DNA of 13,911 bases from Clostridiales bacterium (GTDB lineage: Bacteria; Bacillota; Clostridia; Caldicoprobacterales; UBA3941), in contig JAAYKZ010000050.1 of NCBI GenBank assembly GCA_012522165.1, positions 1-13,911 on the forward strand, written 5' to 3'. The translations under genes and the position numbers were made by a program. Under the pieces are notes generated by a model, which did not search any database, was not told the DNA's origin, and saw only the letters and a list, made by a program, of their open reading frames with translations. Shown piece after piece: positions 1 through 7,299 of the stretch (position 1 is its first letter; each line of letters begins with the position of its first letter).

Positions 1-1456
1 CTAGTGTCTCGCCGTCTTGTTTTCTTTGCATGTAAGCAGCTAATGGTGCAATACCCCAAGCACCGCCTTCACCAGCAGATTCCATTACAGCTACAGGAAC
101 ATTTAATGCACCTGCCATGAGTTGTTGACCAACACCTTTAGTTTTAAATAAGCCTCCATGACCTAGCAGTTTTTCTACCTTAACATTCTCTTTTTCTGTA
201 AGTATATCCATACTGATCTTCAAAGTTCCCATGGTGGAAAATAGTAAGCAACGAGCAAAATTAGCAAAGTTAAAATTACTGTCTGGTGTACGGACAAATA
301 AGGGTCGTCCTTCTTCAAATTGAGTAATTGGCTCGCCTGAATAATAATTATAGGAAAGCAATCCGCCACAATCCCTATCTCCTTCTAGTGCCTTAAAGTA
401 TAGGGCATCATAGAGGGCTGGCTTGTTCACTTCTACACCCATTTCTGTTAAAACTTCTCCAAATACACGAATCCATGCATCCAGATCAGAGGTACAGTTA
501 TTGCAATGCACCATTGCTACCGGTTTGCCTGTAGGAGTAGTAACCATATCAATCTCAGGATATACTTGACTTAAGTCTTTATCCAGTACGATCATTGCAA
601 AAATAGATGTGCCTGCTGAAACATTACCAGTACGCTCAGCAATACTATTGGTTGCTACCATACCAGTTCCCGCATCACCCTCTGGTGGGCACAGAGGAAT
701 ACCTGCTTCTAGTTTTCCAGTTGGATCTAACAGTCTTGCACCTTCTTCCGTTAAGACTCCTCCAACTTCTCCTGCATTTCGAACTTCGGGTAAAATATCC
801 CTTAGTTTCCAATCAAATGAGAGATGAGATATCATCTGGTCAAACTCTTCCATCATTTTTTCATTATAGTCATTTTTAGTGCTGTCTATGGGAAATACTC
901 CTGATGCTTCTCCTACTCCTAGCACTTTTTCTCCTGTCAACTTCCAATGGACATATCCAGCTAAAGTTGTCAAAAATGCAATATCCTTTACATGATCTTC
1001 CTTATTTAATATGGCTTGATACAGATGAGCAATATTCCAGCGTTGAGGAATGTTAAATTGGAACTTTTCAGTCAGTATTCTAGCTGCTTCTTCGGTGATG
1101 GTATTACGCCAGGTACGGAAAGGTACCAACTGATTTCCTTCTTTGTCAAATACCATATAACCATGCATCATGCCAGAAAAGCCCATAGAGCCTACTTTAG
1201 TAAGAGTAATTCCGTACTTATTATGTACATCCTCAACAAGTGCAGCATAGCTGCTTTGTAAGCGAGTCCATACATCATCCAGATAATATGTCCAAATTCC
1301 ATTTTCTAGTCTATTTTCCCAGTTATGGCTTCCAGATGCGATTGGGCTATGATCCTCGCCTATGAGCACAGCTTTAATTCTGGTGGATCCCAGCTCAATG
1401 CCCAAAGAAGTTTTTCCCTCCAAAACCCATTGTTTTACTAAATTTTCCCTTGTCAT
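1..1456 (-). CDS. FGGY-family carbohydrate kinase, C-terminus cut by window edge
   Basis: This is a cytoplasmic sugar kinase of the FGGY family (ribulokinase/xylulokinase-like), which transfers phosphate from ATP to a sugar. About 485 codons are present and open to the left edge, so the stop lies outside the window. The N-terminal phosphate-binding loop LGIELGSTRIK is at residues 18-28. GDAGTGM (residues 260-266) carries the expected catalytic Asp261. GNVSAGTSIF follows at about 277-286, and the adenosine-binding GHGGLFKTKGVG motif lies near the cut end. Start: ATG at 1454-1456, preceded by an AAAGGGG ribosome binding site about 10 bases upstream. The spacer from 1457 to 1610 is AT-rich with no promoter I would defend and no good CcpA cre site. 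The substrate cannot be fixed from sequence; many such enzymes sit beside a pentulose epimerase or isomerase, which would lie off the left edge. Confidence 0.9.
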   Translation of the reverse strand, partial: MTRENLVKQWVLEGKTSLGIELGSTRIKAVLIGEDHSPIASGSHNWENRLENGIWTYYLDDVWTRLQSSYAALVEDVHNKYGITLTKVGSMGFSGMMHGYMVFDKEGNQLVPFRTWRNTITEEAARILTEKFQFNIPQRWNIAHLYQAILNKEDHVKDIAFLTTLAGYVHWKLTGEKVLGVGEASGVFPIDSTKNDYNEKMMEEFDQMISHLSFDWKLRDILPEVRNAGEVGGVLTEEGARLLDPTGKLEAGIPLCPPEGDAGTGMVATNSIAERTGNVSAGTSIFAMIVLDKDLSQVYPEIDMVTTPTGKPVAMVHCNNCTSDLDAWIRVFGEVLTEMGVEVNKPALYDALYFKALEGDRDCGGLLSYNYYSGEPITQFEEGRPLFVRTPDSNFNFANFARCLLFSTMGTLKISMDILTEKENVKVEKLLGHGGLFKTKGVGQQLMAGALNVPVAVMESAGEGGAWGIAPLAAYMQRKQDGETL

Positions 1457-1610
1457 ATTTCACACACCCCTTTAATTATATTTTCGCTTCTTTAATATTG
1501 CATAATAAAACTTAACACATATGATTTCGATATTACCTTTATTTTACCATGAAGTGCCTTATTTATCGAGTTCTTTTTGAAATTAAATTAGCTTATTGCC
1601 TATAATCAAC

Positions 1611-1640
1611 AAACCTATAGGTTAAACAATCTATAGGTTT
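1611..1640 (-). terminator. Perfect inverted repeat overlapping the stop codon of the 1631-2368 gene
   Basis: AAACCTATAG (1611-1620) and CTATAGGTTT (1631-1640) are perfect 10-base complements around a 10-base loop. Read on the minus strand, the TAG stop codon of the upstream gene is the last triplet of the first arm. The tail after the stem (GTTGATTATAG) is only weakly T-rich, so termination strength is uncertain. Position at a gene end supports a terminator. The stem is AT-rich and could instead be a weak 3'-end structure or an operator for the kinase downstream. Confidence 0.45.
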
Positions 1641-2368
1641 TTGGTCAAACATGATTCGTCATCCTCTTCAGATAATAGCCTTGGTCTGGGACGAGGTTTA
1701 GGATCCAAGGGCATATCTTCAAGCTGTGGCGGGAATAGAGGTAGTCTGAAGAATTCATCACAGATATTAGCTGCAAACTCTTCGCAAGGAGGAATATCAC
1801 AGAAACCAAATGCTGGTATTAGCAGTTCTACCTTAGCGATTATCTTGAGTATAATGGTGATACATACATCAAGATCAAACCTGAAAGCATCTCCGGGTAC
1901 AAACATTCCGGAAACACAAATAGCATTGACAACGCTTTCTAATTGGAAAGGAATCACTGATTCGTCTGGTACAAACATTATAACGTCTTTAGGTACTACA
2001 ATAACAGCTCTACCAGAACCCTCCCTGCCCTTTTTATCTTCGAATACAACTTCGATAGGTATTTCTACTTTTGTTCTTACCCTTGCAAAATTAGGTCTAT
2101 CCTCTAGTCTTTCAATTATGGTCCCTACCAATTTTCCTGTAATAGAAGTACTCCTACAACTTATTATATTTAGAGGTGGCTCAAAACCACTACCCCTAAT
2201 ATGGGTCAGATTCACTCTCACATCTTCTAAAGTCTCCTGTTGCAAGCAAGCATCATATACTTTATTTACCTGAACGCAGACCCGTTCTTTGATCCTTTTT
2301 AATCCCTCGAAGCCAATTAGTGAAGGACACATCTCATTACCTTGATTCTTCTGAGAATAAAAAGACAT
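1631..2368 (-). CDS. Conserved Clostridia-type protein of unknown function, 10 cysteines
   Basis: The preferred start (ATG 2366-2368) follows an AAAGGGGGT ribosome binding site at 7 bases and gives 245 residues. I recognise the sequence style (CPSLIGFEGLKRIKERVCVQ near residues 14-33, then a VNKVYDACLQQ segment) as a protein conserved among clostridia, but I know of no assigned function. Visible features are no signal peptide, 10 cysteines (14, 31, 41, 71, 151, 169, 190, 195, 203, 240), and a mainly beta-like middle with alternating hydrophobic stretches (VEIPIEVVFED, AVIVVPKDVIMFVP). The C-terminal tail is Pro/Arg-rich and then acidic (PKPRPRPRLLSEEDDES). Cys-rich beta proteins of this sort are often spore-surface proteins, but that is inference. 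An in-frame ATG at 2408-2410 with AAGGAG five bases upstream is an alternative start giving 259 residues. The gene is divergent from the plus-strand gene at 2505. Confidence 0.8.
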   Translation of the reverse strand: MSFYSQKNQGNEMCPSLIGFEGLKRIKERVCVQVNKVYDACLQQETLEDVRVNLTHIRGSGFEPPLNIISCRSTSITGKLVGTIIERLEDRPNFARVRTKVEIPIEVVFEDKKGREGSGRAVIVVPKDVIMFVPDESVIPFQLESVVNAICVSGMFVPGDAFRFDLDVCITIILKIIAKVELLIPAFGFCDIPPCEEFAANICDEFFRLPLFPPQLEDMPLDPKPRPRPRLLSEEDDESCLTKNL

Positions 2369-2403
2369 CTTACAACCCCCTTTAATAAGTGGTTCTATAT
2401 GTT

Positions 2404-2419
2404 GGAGCATGTGTGCTCC
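2404..2419 (-). promoter_or_regulatory. Hairpin covering an upstream ribosome binding site and alternative ATG
   Basis: GGAGCA (2404-2409) and TGCTCC (2414-2419) form a perfect 6-base stem with a 4-base loop. On the minus strand the first arm contains the GGAG of an AAGGAG ribosome binding site, and the ATG at 2408-2410 begins in the loop and ends in the second arm. If folded in the mRNA it would hide that start and favour the downstream start at 2368. It could also be a protein-binding palindrome in the divergent intergenic region. Confidence 0.35.
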
Positions 2420-2504
2420 TTATATTGCATAGTATGTAAAAGAAGGTTTTTTTGTGAATACCTATATAATTTAAACCTAATATCTTTTGGAAGGGGGTAG
2501 TCTT

Positions 2505-4241
2505 ATGAATGATATGATTAATCATAAAATCAATTATATTCTACAGGACGAAAAAGGTGTCATATGGTATTTCTATTTATCGGAAAACAAAAAAATTATG
2601 TACACCACCAAAATAGCAGAAGATTGGTCTACTCATGAATATATAAATACACAACCTATAGAGAATTTTAGTGTTACTATAGATAATATGGGTATTATTC
2701 GACTTCTTGGCTATACTACAACCCGGCATTTAATATACTTTGAATTTTCAGATGACAAATGGAAAAGTCAAGTTATAGAAAGAATTTATTCTAGATTCCA
2801 GGATATACCCTATTTCTCCATACTGTCTTCGTCCACAGGAGTACATATATTATACTATATTGACCATTCATTAAGCAGAAGTGGAGAATTACTGGTACAT
2901 TATTATCTCCATAAAGGCAAATGGTATGGTGGAAAGCTTTGGAAATTCATGTCCGATCAAATGACCAAATTTCAAAGCCTTTATGTTGATAATAAAGACA
3001 GACTCCACATGCTATTTACACAAAAATGGCGACAACGTTTTCATCTTTACCACTGCATCTACGATCCTGCAGCTCTTTCTTGGATTGATCCAATAACGAT
3101 TCACTCTTCATCAGATGATTATAGCTACGAATTCTCTGTGGACTCACAGCTAAATCTGCATGTGCTTTGGGCTAGAAAAGTAGAACAAAACTATGAGATA
3201 AGACATCTATCAAAATTTACAAAAGATTCTAGTATGGAATGGAAAGAATCAGTAATTCACCAAAGTTCCCATGAAATCAAAGCACCATTAATAATAGAAG
3301 ATCATGACCTTTATTGTTTTTGGAAAGAAGGTAAATCCCTATATAGAATGTATTCAAAGGACCTTGGTCAAACCTGGTCGGCACCAGAATTGCTTAAAGA
3401 AAGCTTACATTATGATGCTGTCTTGCATAATATGATTTTCTTAGATAAAGAAAAGCCTAAAACTGTAAAAGTATGGGGGCAAGGTTTTCCTAATATAAGG
3501 ATAGCTGGTATTAATTTAACTACTACTTCTAATCATGATAACACTGCCAAAAGGTCATTATCATCATCCAATGAAAAAACAGAACAAAGAGAATATATAG
3601 ATTGGATTAATATGAAACGAGCTATTGAATCACTAAAACAAGATAATAAAAGAATGAGAGAAGCAATTAATAATCTCTTCTCTCAAATCGATCATCTTAA
3701 CTCCATAATATATAGCCTTCAGGATCAGATGCAAATAAATGAGAGATCCCTCTTCAATATTAATGCCCAAATTAAACAACTAAACTTTCAAATTAAACAA
3801 TTACATATACGTATTCGACAAGCTAGCTCCAGGACATATGGTTTTCAACAGTTTCATGAACAGGAAAAATATATAAATGAATCGAAAGAAAGCAAAAATA
3901 TAGAGCAAGAAATACACAGTGAAAAAACACAAATAGAAACTTATGAAGAAGAGCCTGAAGAAAAAAAAGAAATATCAGAAGAAAATAAAATCCAGGTAAA
4001 TGAAGATCAGAACAAAGTTGAGATCCATGAAGAACAGAGCTCGGAACCAGATAAACAGAATTCTCAGGAAGAAACTCAAGTAAAAAAAGAGGACCAAAAG
4101 CAGGAAAAAGCCGAAGGAAATATTCATGATAAAGCTGATAAAGTTATAGAACAAGAGGAAGAAGAAGAAAAAAATACCCAAAGGATAACTTTGGGTAATA
4201 CAGTAATACTTATCAATCCTGAAAATCCAGATGATTTGTAA
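2505..4241 (+). CDS. Beta-propeller / coiled-coil / acidic-tail protein of unknown function
   Basis: This 578-residue protein starts at ATG 2505, four bases after GGAAGGGGGTAG. No signal peptide or membrane segment is visible. Residues 1 to about 335 show repeated blade-like units with aromatic beta strands and recurring DNKDRLHMLF / DSQLNLHVLW patterns. A textbook sialidase Asp-box S-x-D-x-G-x-T-W (SKDLGQTW) is at 284-291. The set of sialidase catalytic residues cannot be recognised, so a binding fold is more likely than an enzyme. After a Ser/Asn-rich linker (345-362), residues about 366-440 form a coiled coil with heptad-spaced Ile/Leu. Residues about 450-557 are a Glu/Lys/Gln-rich low-complexity tail, capped by a short hydrophobic end (ITLGNTVILINPENPDDL). 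The gene converges on engB and overlaps its end by 29 bases; the engB terminator lies inside this coding region. No clear terminator of its own is visible. Function unknown; a structural or surface role in spore formers would be a guess. Confidence 0.8.
   Translation: MNDMINHKINYILQDEKGVIWYFYLSENKKIMYTTKIAEDWSTHEYINTQPIENFSVTIDNMGIIRLLGYTTTRHLIYFEFSDDKWKSQVIERIYSRFQDIPYFSILSSSTGVHILYYIDHSLSRSGELLVHYYLHKGKWYGGKLWKFMSDQMTKFQSLYVDNKDRLHMLFTQKWRQRFHLYHCIYDPAALSWIDPITIHSSSDDYSYEFSVDSQLNLHVLWARKVEQNYEIRHLSKFTKDSSMEWKESVIHQSSHEIKAPLIIEDHDLYCFWKEGKSLYRMYSKDLGQTWSAPELLKESLHYDAVLHNMIFLDKEKPKTVKVWGQGFPNIRIAGINLTTTSNHDNTAKRSLSSSNEKTEQREYIDWINMKRAIESLKQDNKRMREAINNLFSQIDHLNSIIYSLQDQMQINERSLFNINAQIKQLNFQIKQLHIRIRQASSRTYGFQQFHEQEKYINESKESKNIEQEIHSEKTQIETYEEEPEEKKEISEENKIQVNEDQNKVEIHEEQSSEPDKQNSQEETQVKKEDQKQEKAEGNIHDKADKVIEQEEEEEKNTQRITLGNTVILINPENPDDL
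4168..4197 (-). terminator. Rho-independent terminator of the lon-engB transcript
   Basis: On the minus strand TACCCAAAG (4197-4189), a TTATC loop, and CTTTGGGTA (4183-4175) make a perfect 9-base stem, followed directly by seven T residues (4174-4168). It begins 15 bases after the engB stop codon. It lies entirely within the coding region of the convergent plus-strand gene, where it encodes part of the KNTQRITLG segment. Confidence 0.88.
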
Positions 4242-4815
4242 CCAGTTGGCCTAAAGCCTTTAGAACTTCCTCTTTACCATATCCTGTTTCCGATGAAAAA
4301 GGAATAAGGGGGATATCTGTAGATAGCTCAAGTTGCTTTTGTATTTTGTTTATCTGAGGCTTTATTCGAGTTTTTCCCAACTTATCTGCCTTAGTTGCCA
4401 GCACAATTAAGGGTATGTTAAAGTGTTTTATCCAATTTATCATAGTCCTATCATCCGATGTAGGATCATGCCTTATATCTACTAGATGAATAATACCCAC
4501 TAAATTAGGAGTAGCTAAAAAAGTCTCAATCATATTAGCCCACTTAATCTTTTCCTTTTTGGATACCCGAGCAAATCCATAACCGGGAAGATCAACCAAA
4601 TAGAAGTTATCATTAATTTTATAGAAATTTACCAGCCGGGTCTTGCCCGGCTGACTGCTGGTTTTGGCTAATTTGGTGCGATTGGTAATAGTATTTATCA
4701 TAGAGGATTTACCTACATTTGATTTGCCTACTAATGCCACATAGGGTAAGTGATCTGTAGGATACTGCTCAGGCTCTACTGCACTAGTAATAAACTCAGC
4801 TTTTAGAATCTCCAT
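4213..4815 (-). CDS. engB: EngB/YsxC ribosome biogenesis GTPase
   Basis: This is a TRAFAC-class GTPase needed for late assembly of the 50S ribosomal subunit in the cytoplasm; YsxC is essential in Bacillus subtilis. The 200 residues match the usual family length. All GTPase motifs are present: G1 GKSNVGKSS (30-38), the switch region with PGKTRLVNF (57-64), G3 DLPGYG (75-80), G4 TKAD (141-144) and G5 SSE (174-176). The ATG at 4813-4815 lies inside the last codons of lon (20-base overlap) behind a strong GGAGGGG ribosome binding site, so the two are translationally coupled on one mRNA. Lon followed by engB is the usual order in Firmicutes. The 3' end overlaps the convergent gene by 29 bases and is followed by a strong terminator. 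Confidence 0.96.
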   Translation of the reverse strand: MEILKAEFITSAVEPEQYPTDHLPYVALVGKSNVGKSSMINTITNRTKLAKTSSQPGKTRLVNFYKINDNFYLVDLPGYGFARVSKKEKIKWANMIETFLATPNLVGIIHLVDIRHDPTSDDRTMINWIKHFNIPLIVLATKADKLGKTRIKPQINKIQKQLELSTDIPLIPFSSETGYGKEEVLKALGQLVTNHLDFQD

Positions 4816-5863
4816 TTTTTACCCCTCCAGCTAATGCATGTTTCAATACCTCTTCAATATGCTCCACAGCCACTATCTCAACTTCTTTCTTTATATTCTC
4901 CGGAATCTCATCTAAGTCCTTAAGGTTATCTATTGGAATTATAACTTTGGCAATGCCAGCTCGATGAGCTGCAAGTATTTTCTCCTTTAGCCCTCCTATA
5001 GGCAATACTCTGCCTCTTAGGGTGATCTCTCCTGTCATAGCCACATCCCGTCTAACAGGTATCTTGGTTAATGCAGAAATAAGGGCTGTGGTCATAGTTA
5101 TTCCGGCGGATGGACCATCCTTAGGAATGGCTCCTTCAGGCACATGGATATGGATATCCATATTCTTATAAAATTCTGGATCAATTCCAAACTCATCAGC
5201 CTTGGACCTTATATAACTAAGGCCTGCTCTGGCTGATTCCTTCATTACATCTCCTAGCTGGCCTGTTAACACCAGCTTGCCAGTACCCGGCATAGGTGTA
5301 ACCTCAACATTAAGGGTATCCCCACCTACAGCTGTCCAGGCAAGTCCCGTAACTAGGCCTACTTCATTCTTTTTGTTTGCTTTGCCATAACTAAAACTCG
5401 GCACTCCAAGATATTTGGGTAATCCTTTTTGAGTTACTCTAAGCCTCTTTTTGCCTGTCTCCAGCAGTATTCTTGCGCCTTTTCTACAAATGGTGGCTAT
5501 CTGTCTCTCTAAATTTCTTACTCCTGCTTCTCTAGTGTAGTAGTTAATAATATCCCTAATGGTTTTCTCAGGTATGATTATATCGCCTTTCTTCAGCCCG
5601 TGTTCCCTTAACTGTTTAGGAATAAGATACTTTATGGCAATATTGGTTTTTTCATCTTCGGTGTATCCTGCAATACGTATTACTTCCATCCTATCTAACA
5701 AGGGACGGGGTATAGTGTCCAGTGTATTAGCAGTAGTTAGAAACATCACCTTTGACAAATCAAAGGGCAGTTCTAAATAATGATCTCTAAATGACGAATT
5801 CTGCTCTGGATCTAATACTTCTAACAAGGCTGATGCAGGGTCACCACGAAAATCACTGCTCAT
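4796..5863 (-). CDS. lon: C-terminal Lon fragment (355 residues) with protease domain
   Basis: The first in-frame ATG after the internal TAA is codon 431 (MSSDFRGDP), 36 bases beyond the stop. Only a weak GGATGA lies upstream, so translation would depend on reinitiation. The piece begins just past Walker B and retains the small AAA+ subdomain and the complete Ser/Lys protease domain. It has no ATP-binding motifs. Confidence 0.35.
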   Translation of the reverse strand: MSSDFRGDPASALLEVLDPEQNSSFRDHYLELPFDLSKVMFLTTANTLDTIPRPLLDRMEVIRIAGYTEDEKTNIAIKYLIPKQLREHGLKKGDIIIPEKTIRDIINYYTREAGVRNLERQIATICRKGARILLETGKKRLRVTQKGLPKYLGVPSFSYGKANKKNEVGLVTGLAWTAVGGDTLNVEVTPMPGTGKLVLTGQLGDVMKESARAGLSYIRSKADEFGIDPEFYKNMDIHIHVPEGAIPKDGPSAGITMTTALISALTKIPVRRDVAMTGEITLRGRVLPIGGLKEKILAAHRAGIAKVIIPIDNLKDLDEIPENIKKEVEIVAVEHIEEVLKHALAGGVKNGDSKS

Positions 5864-5899
5864 CTTATCAATTTCATCCAGCAGAAAAACTGGATTTTT

Positions 5900-7153
5900 T
5901 TATCCCGCTTGCCTAATAGAAGATACTATGGTTCCTGGAATAGAACCAACATAAGTCCGCCTATGCCCTCTAATTTCAGCTTCATCCCGTACTCCTCCCA
6001 AGGACATGAGTACAAACTTCCGGCCCAGTGCCCTAGCTATAGATTTAGCAATAGATGTCTTTCCTACCCCTGGTGGTCCTACAAAACACAATATAGGCCC
6101 CTTCATACTCTCTGTAAGCTGAAGGATAGCTAGGTATTCTAGTATCCGTTCTTTTACCTTTTCCAATCCATAGTGATCTTCATCCAAAATACGGGCTGCT
6201 TTTCTTAAATCTTTATTATCTTCAGTTTCATAATTCCAAGGCAGTTCTAATATCCAATCTAAATAGGTGCGAATTATGGCACTTTCTGGGGAGGAAACAG
6301 GAGTTCTAGAAAAACGCTCTAACTCTTTTTCTGCTTTTTCCTCTACTTCTTCAGGTAGATTAGCCTTTTCTATTTTCTCCCTATATTCTTCTACTTCGGA
6401 AGATATACTGTCGCTTTCTCCTAATTCCTTTTGGATGGCCTTCATCTGTTCTCTAAGATAATATTCCCTTTGTACCTTGTCTATCTGTTTCTTAACCCGT
6501 ATATTTATCTTCTTTTCAATTTTTAATATCTGAATTTCTCTCTCTAAAAATTTATATAGGATTTCAAGCCTGTTCATAGGATCGAAGGCTTCTAAAACTT
6601 CTTGCTTATCACTATTTTTTACCAGTACATTTGCTGCCACAATATCAGCAAATTGGCCAGGCTCTTCAACAGCATTGATGGAAATTAGAGCATCTGGAGA
6701 TACTTTATTGCTAAGCTTGATGTATTCCTCAAAGGCATTCATAACTGTTCTCATCAATGCTTCACTTTCTAAATCATCCACTTCCTCGTCGCTTATTTGC
6801 TCTTCTATTACTACTTCAAAAAACTTATCATTATCAAGAAATTCTATAACTCTTCCCCTATTAATACCTTCCGCCAAAACTCTAATAGTATTCCCAGGCA
6901 ACTTGAGCAGTTGCTTAATCTTAGATACCGTTCCAACTTTATATAGGCCATCCTCATCGGGATCATCAATTTCTGGCTCTTTTTGAGCTACTAAAAATAT
7001 TTCCTGGTTATTAACCATGGCCTGCTCCAAAGCCGCAACGGATTTGGGTCTACCGGCATCAAAATGTAAAACCATATATGGAAAAACCGTCAATCCCCTA
7101 AGGGGAAGCAGTGGCAATGTCCTGGTAATTGTATTTTTGCTTGACATCATCAT
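5900..7153 (-). CDS. lon: N-terminal Lon fragment (417 residues) upstream of the internal stop
   Basis: If the TAA is real, the ribosome makes this piece from the normal start. It holds the substrate-binding domain, the coiled coil and the Walker A half of the AAA+ module, ending at SSIRQAG. It lacks Walker B, sensor and protease parts, so it could neither hydrolyse ATP normally nor cut peptides. It might still bind substrates. Confidence 0.45.
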   Translation of the reverse strand: MMMSSKNTITRTLPLLPLRGLTVFPYMVLHFDAGRPKSVAALEQAMVNNQEIFLVAQKEPEIDDPDEDGLYKVGTVSKIKQLLKLPGNTIRVLAEGINRGRVIEFLDNDKFFEVVIEEQISDEEVDDLESEALMRTVMNAFEEYIKLSNKVSPDALISINAVEEPGQFADIVAANVLVKNSDKQEVLEAFDPMNRLEILYKFLEREIQILKIEKKINIRVKKQIDKVQREYYLREQMKAIQKELGESDSISSEVEEYREKIEKANLPEEVEEKAEKELERFSRTPVSSPESAIIRTYLDWILELPWNYETEDNKDLRKAARILDEDHYGLEKVKERILEYLAILQLTESMKGPILCFVGPPGVGKTSIAKSIARALGRKFVLMSLGGVRDEAEIRGHRRTYVGSIPGTIVSSIRQAG

Positions 7154-7216
7154 TCGCTCCTTTATTAGTTATAATGCTGTCAAAAATTTAACCTGATCAT
7201 GTCATAAGGTATAATA

Positions 7217-7245
7217 ATTATATCCTTTAGTACAAACCCATGCAA
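7217..7245 (-). promoter_or_regulatory. SigA-type promoter of lon-engB
   Basis: On the minus strand TTGCAT (7245-7240), a 17-base spacer and TATAAT (7222-7217) give a near-consensus housekeeping promoter about 65 bases upstream of the lon start. It lies immediately beyond the lonB terminator, so lon-engB is a separate transcription unit. No CtsR tandem repeat (GGTCAAA) or CIRCE element is seen nearby. Confidence 0.65.
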
Positions 7246-7248
7246 GGT

Positions 7249-7279
7249 AAAAAATGCCGGCTAATAGCTCGGCATTTTT
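7249..7279 (-). terminator. Terminator after lonB
   Basis: AAAAATGCCG (7250-7259) and CGGCATTTTT (7270-7279) are perfect complements around a loop that can itself pair partly. On the minus strand the stem ends in six T residues, 20 bases past the lonB stop. The arms have A and T runs on both sides, so it could also work in the plus direction, but no plus-strand gene ends here. Confidence 0.85.
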
Positions 7280-7299
7280 AAATAGCTTTGAAAGTACCC

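Larger units (their letters stand above)
4796..7153 (-). pseudogene. lon: Lon ATP-dependent protease (LonA) interrupted by an in-frame TAA
   Basis: Read straight through, this frame encodes a full-length LonA (786 codons before the stop): a homohexameric AAA+ serine protease that degrades misfolded and regulatory proteins. The N-terminal substrate domain starts with LPLLPLRGLTVFPYMV. A coiled coil with YYLREQMKAIQKELGE precedes the AAA+ domain with Walker A GPPGVGKTS (359-367) and Walker B LLDEID (424-429). The protease domain has Ser682 in DGPSAG and Lys725 in GGLKEK. Codon 418 (5900-5902) is TAA, where homologues have a residue in a G-x-x-NP segment. Upstream and downstream parts are in the same frame, so this is a substitution-type nonsense codon and not a frameshift. 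Three consecutive ATG codons (7145-7153) follow AAAGGAG; the second or third has the better spacing. lon has its own promoter and shares a transcript with engB. Base-call error next to the run of seven A is the main alternative to true inactivation. Confidence 0.85.

Noticed and set aside
1466..1500. Possible CcpA cre site before the sugar kinase (GAAGCGAAAAT on the minus strand)
   Set aside because: The essential TG at the left and the C near the right of the consensus are both missing.
2425..2450. SigK/SigE-like promoter (CATACTAT) for the 1631-2368 gene
   Set aside because: The -10 resembles sporulation promoters but no matching -35 at proper spacing was convincing, so it is not annotated.
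3975..4181. Minus-strand Phe/Leu-rich open frame opposite the Glu/Lys tail
   Set aside because: It is the complement of a repetitive Glu/Lys-coding stretch, has no ribosome binding site, and would run through the engB terminator.
5880..5910. Frameshift in lon at the run of seven A
   Set aside because: The coding phase is the same before and after the stop (5863 and 7153 differ by a multiple of three), so it is an in-frame nonsense codon and not an indel.
7176..7200. Possible CtsR operator upstream of lon (GTCAAAAAT near TTAACC on the plus strand)
   Set aside because: Only one half resembles the GGTCAAA heptad and the second half does not match, so it is not a tandem CtsR site.
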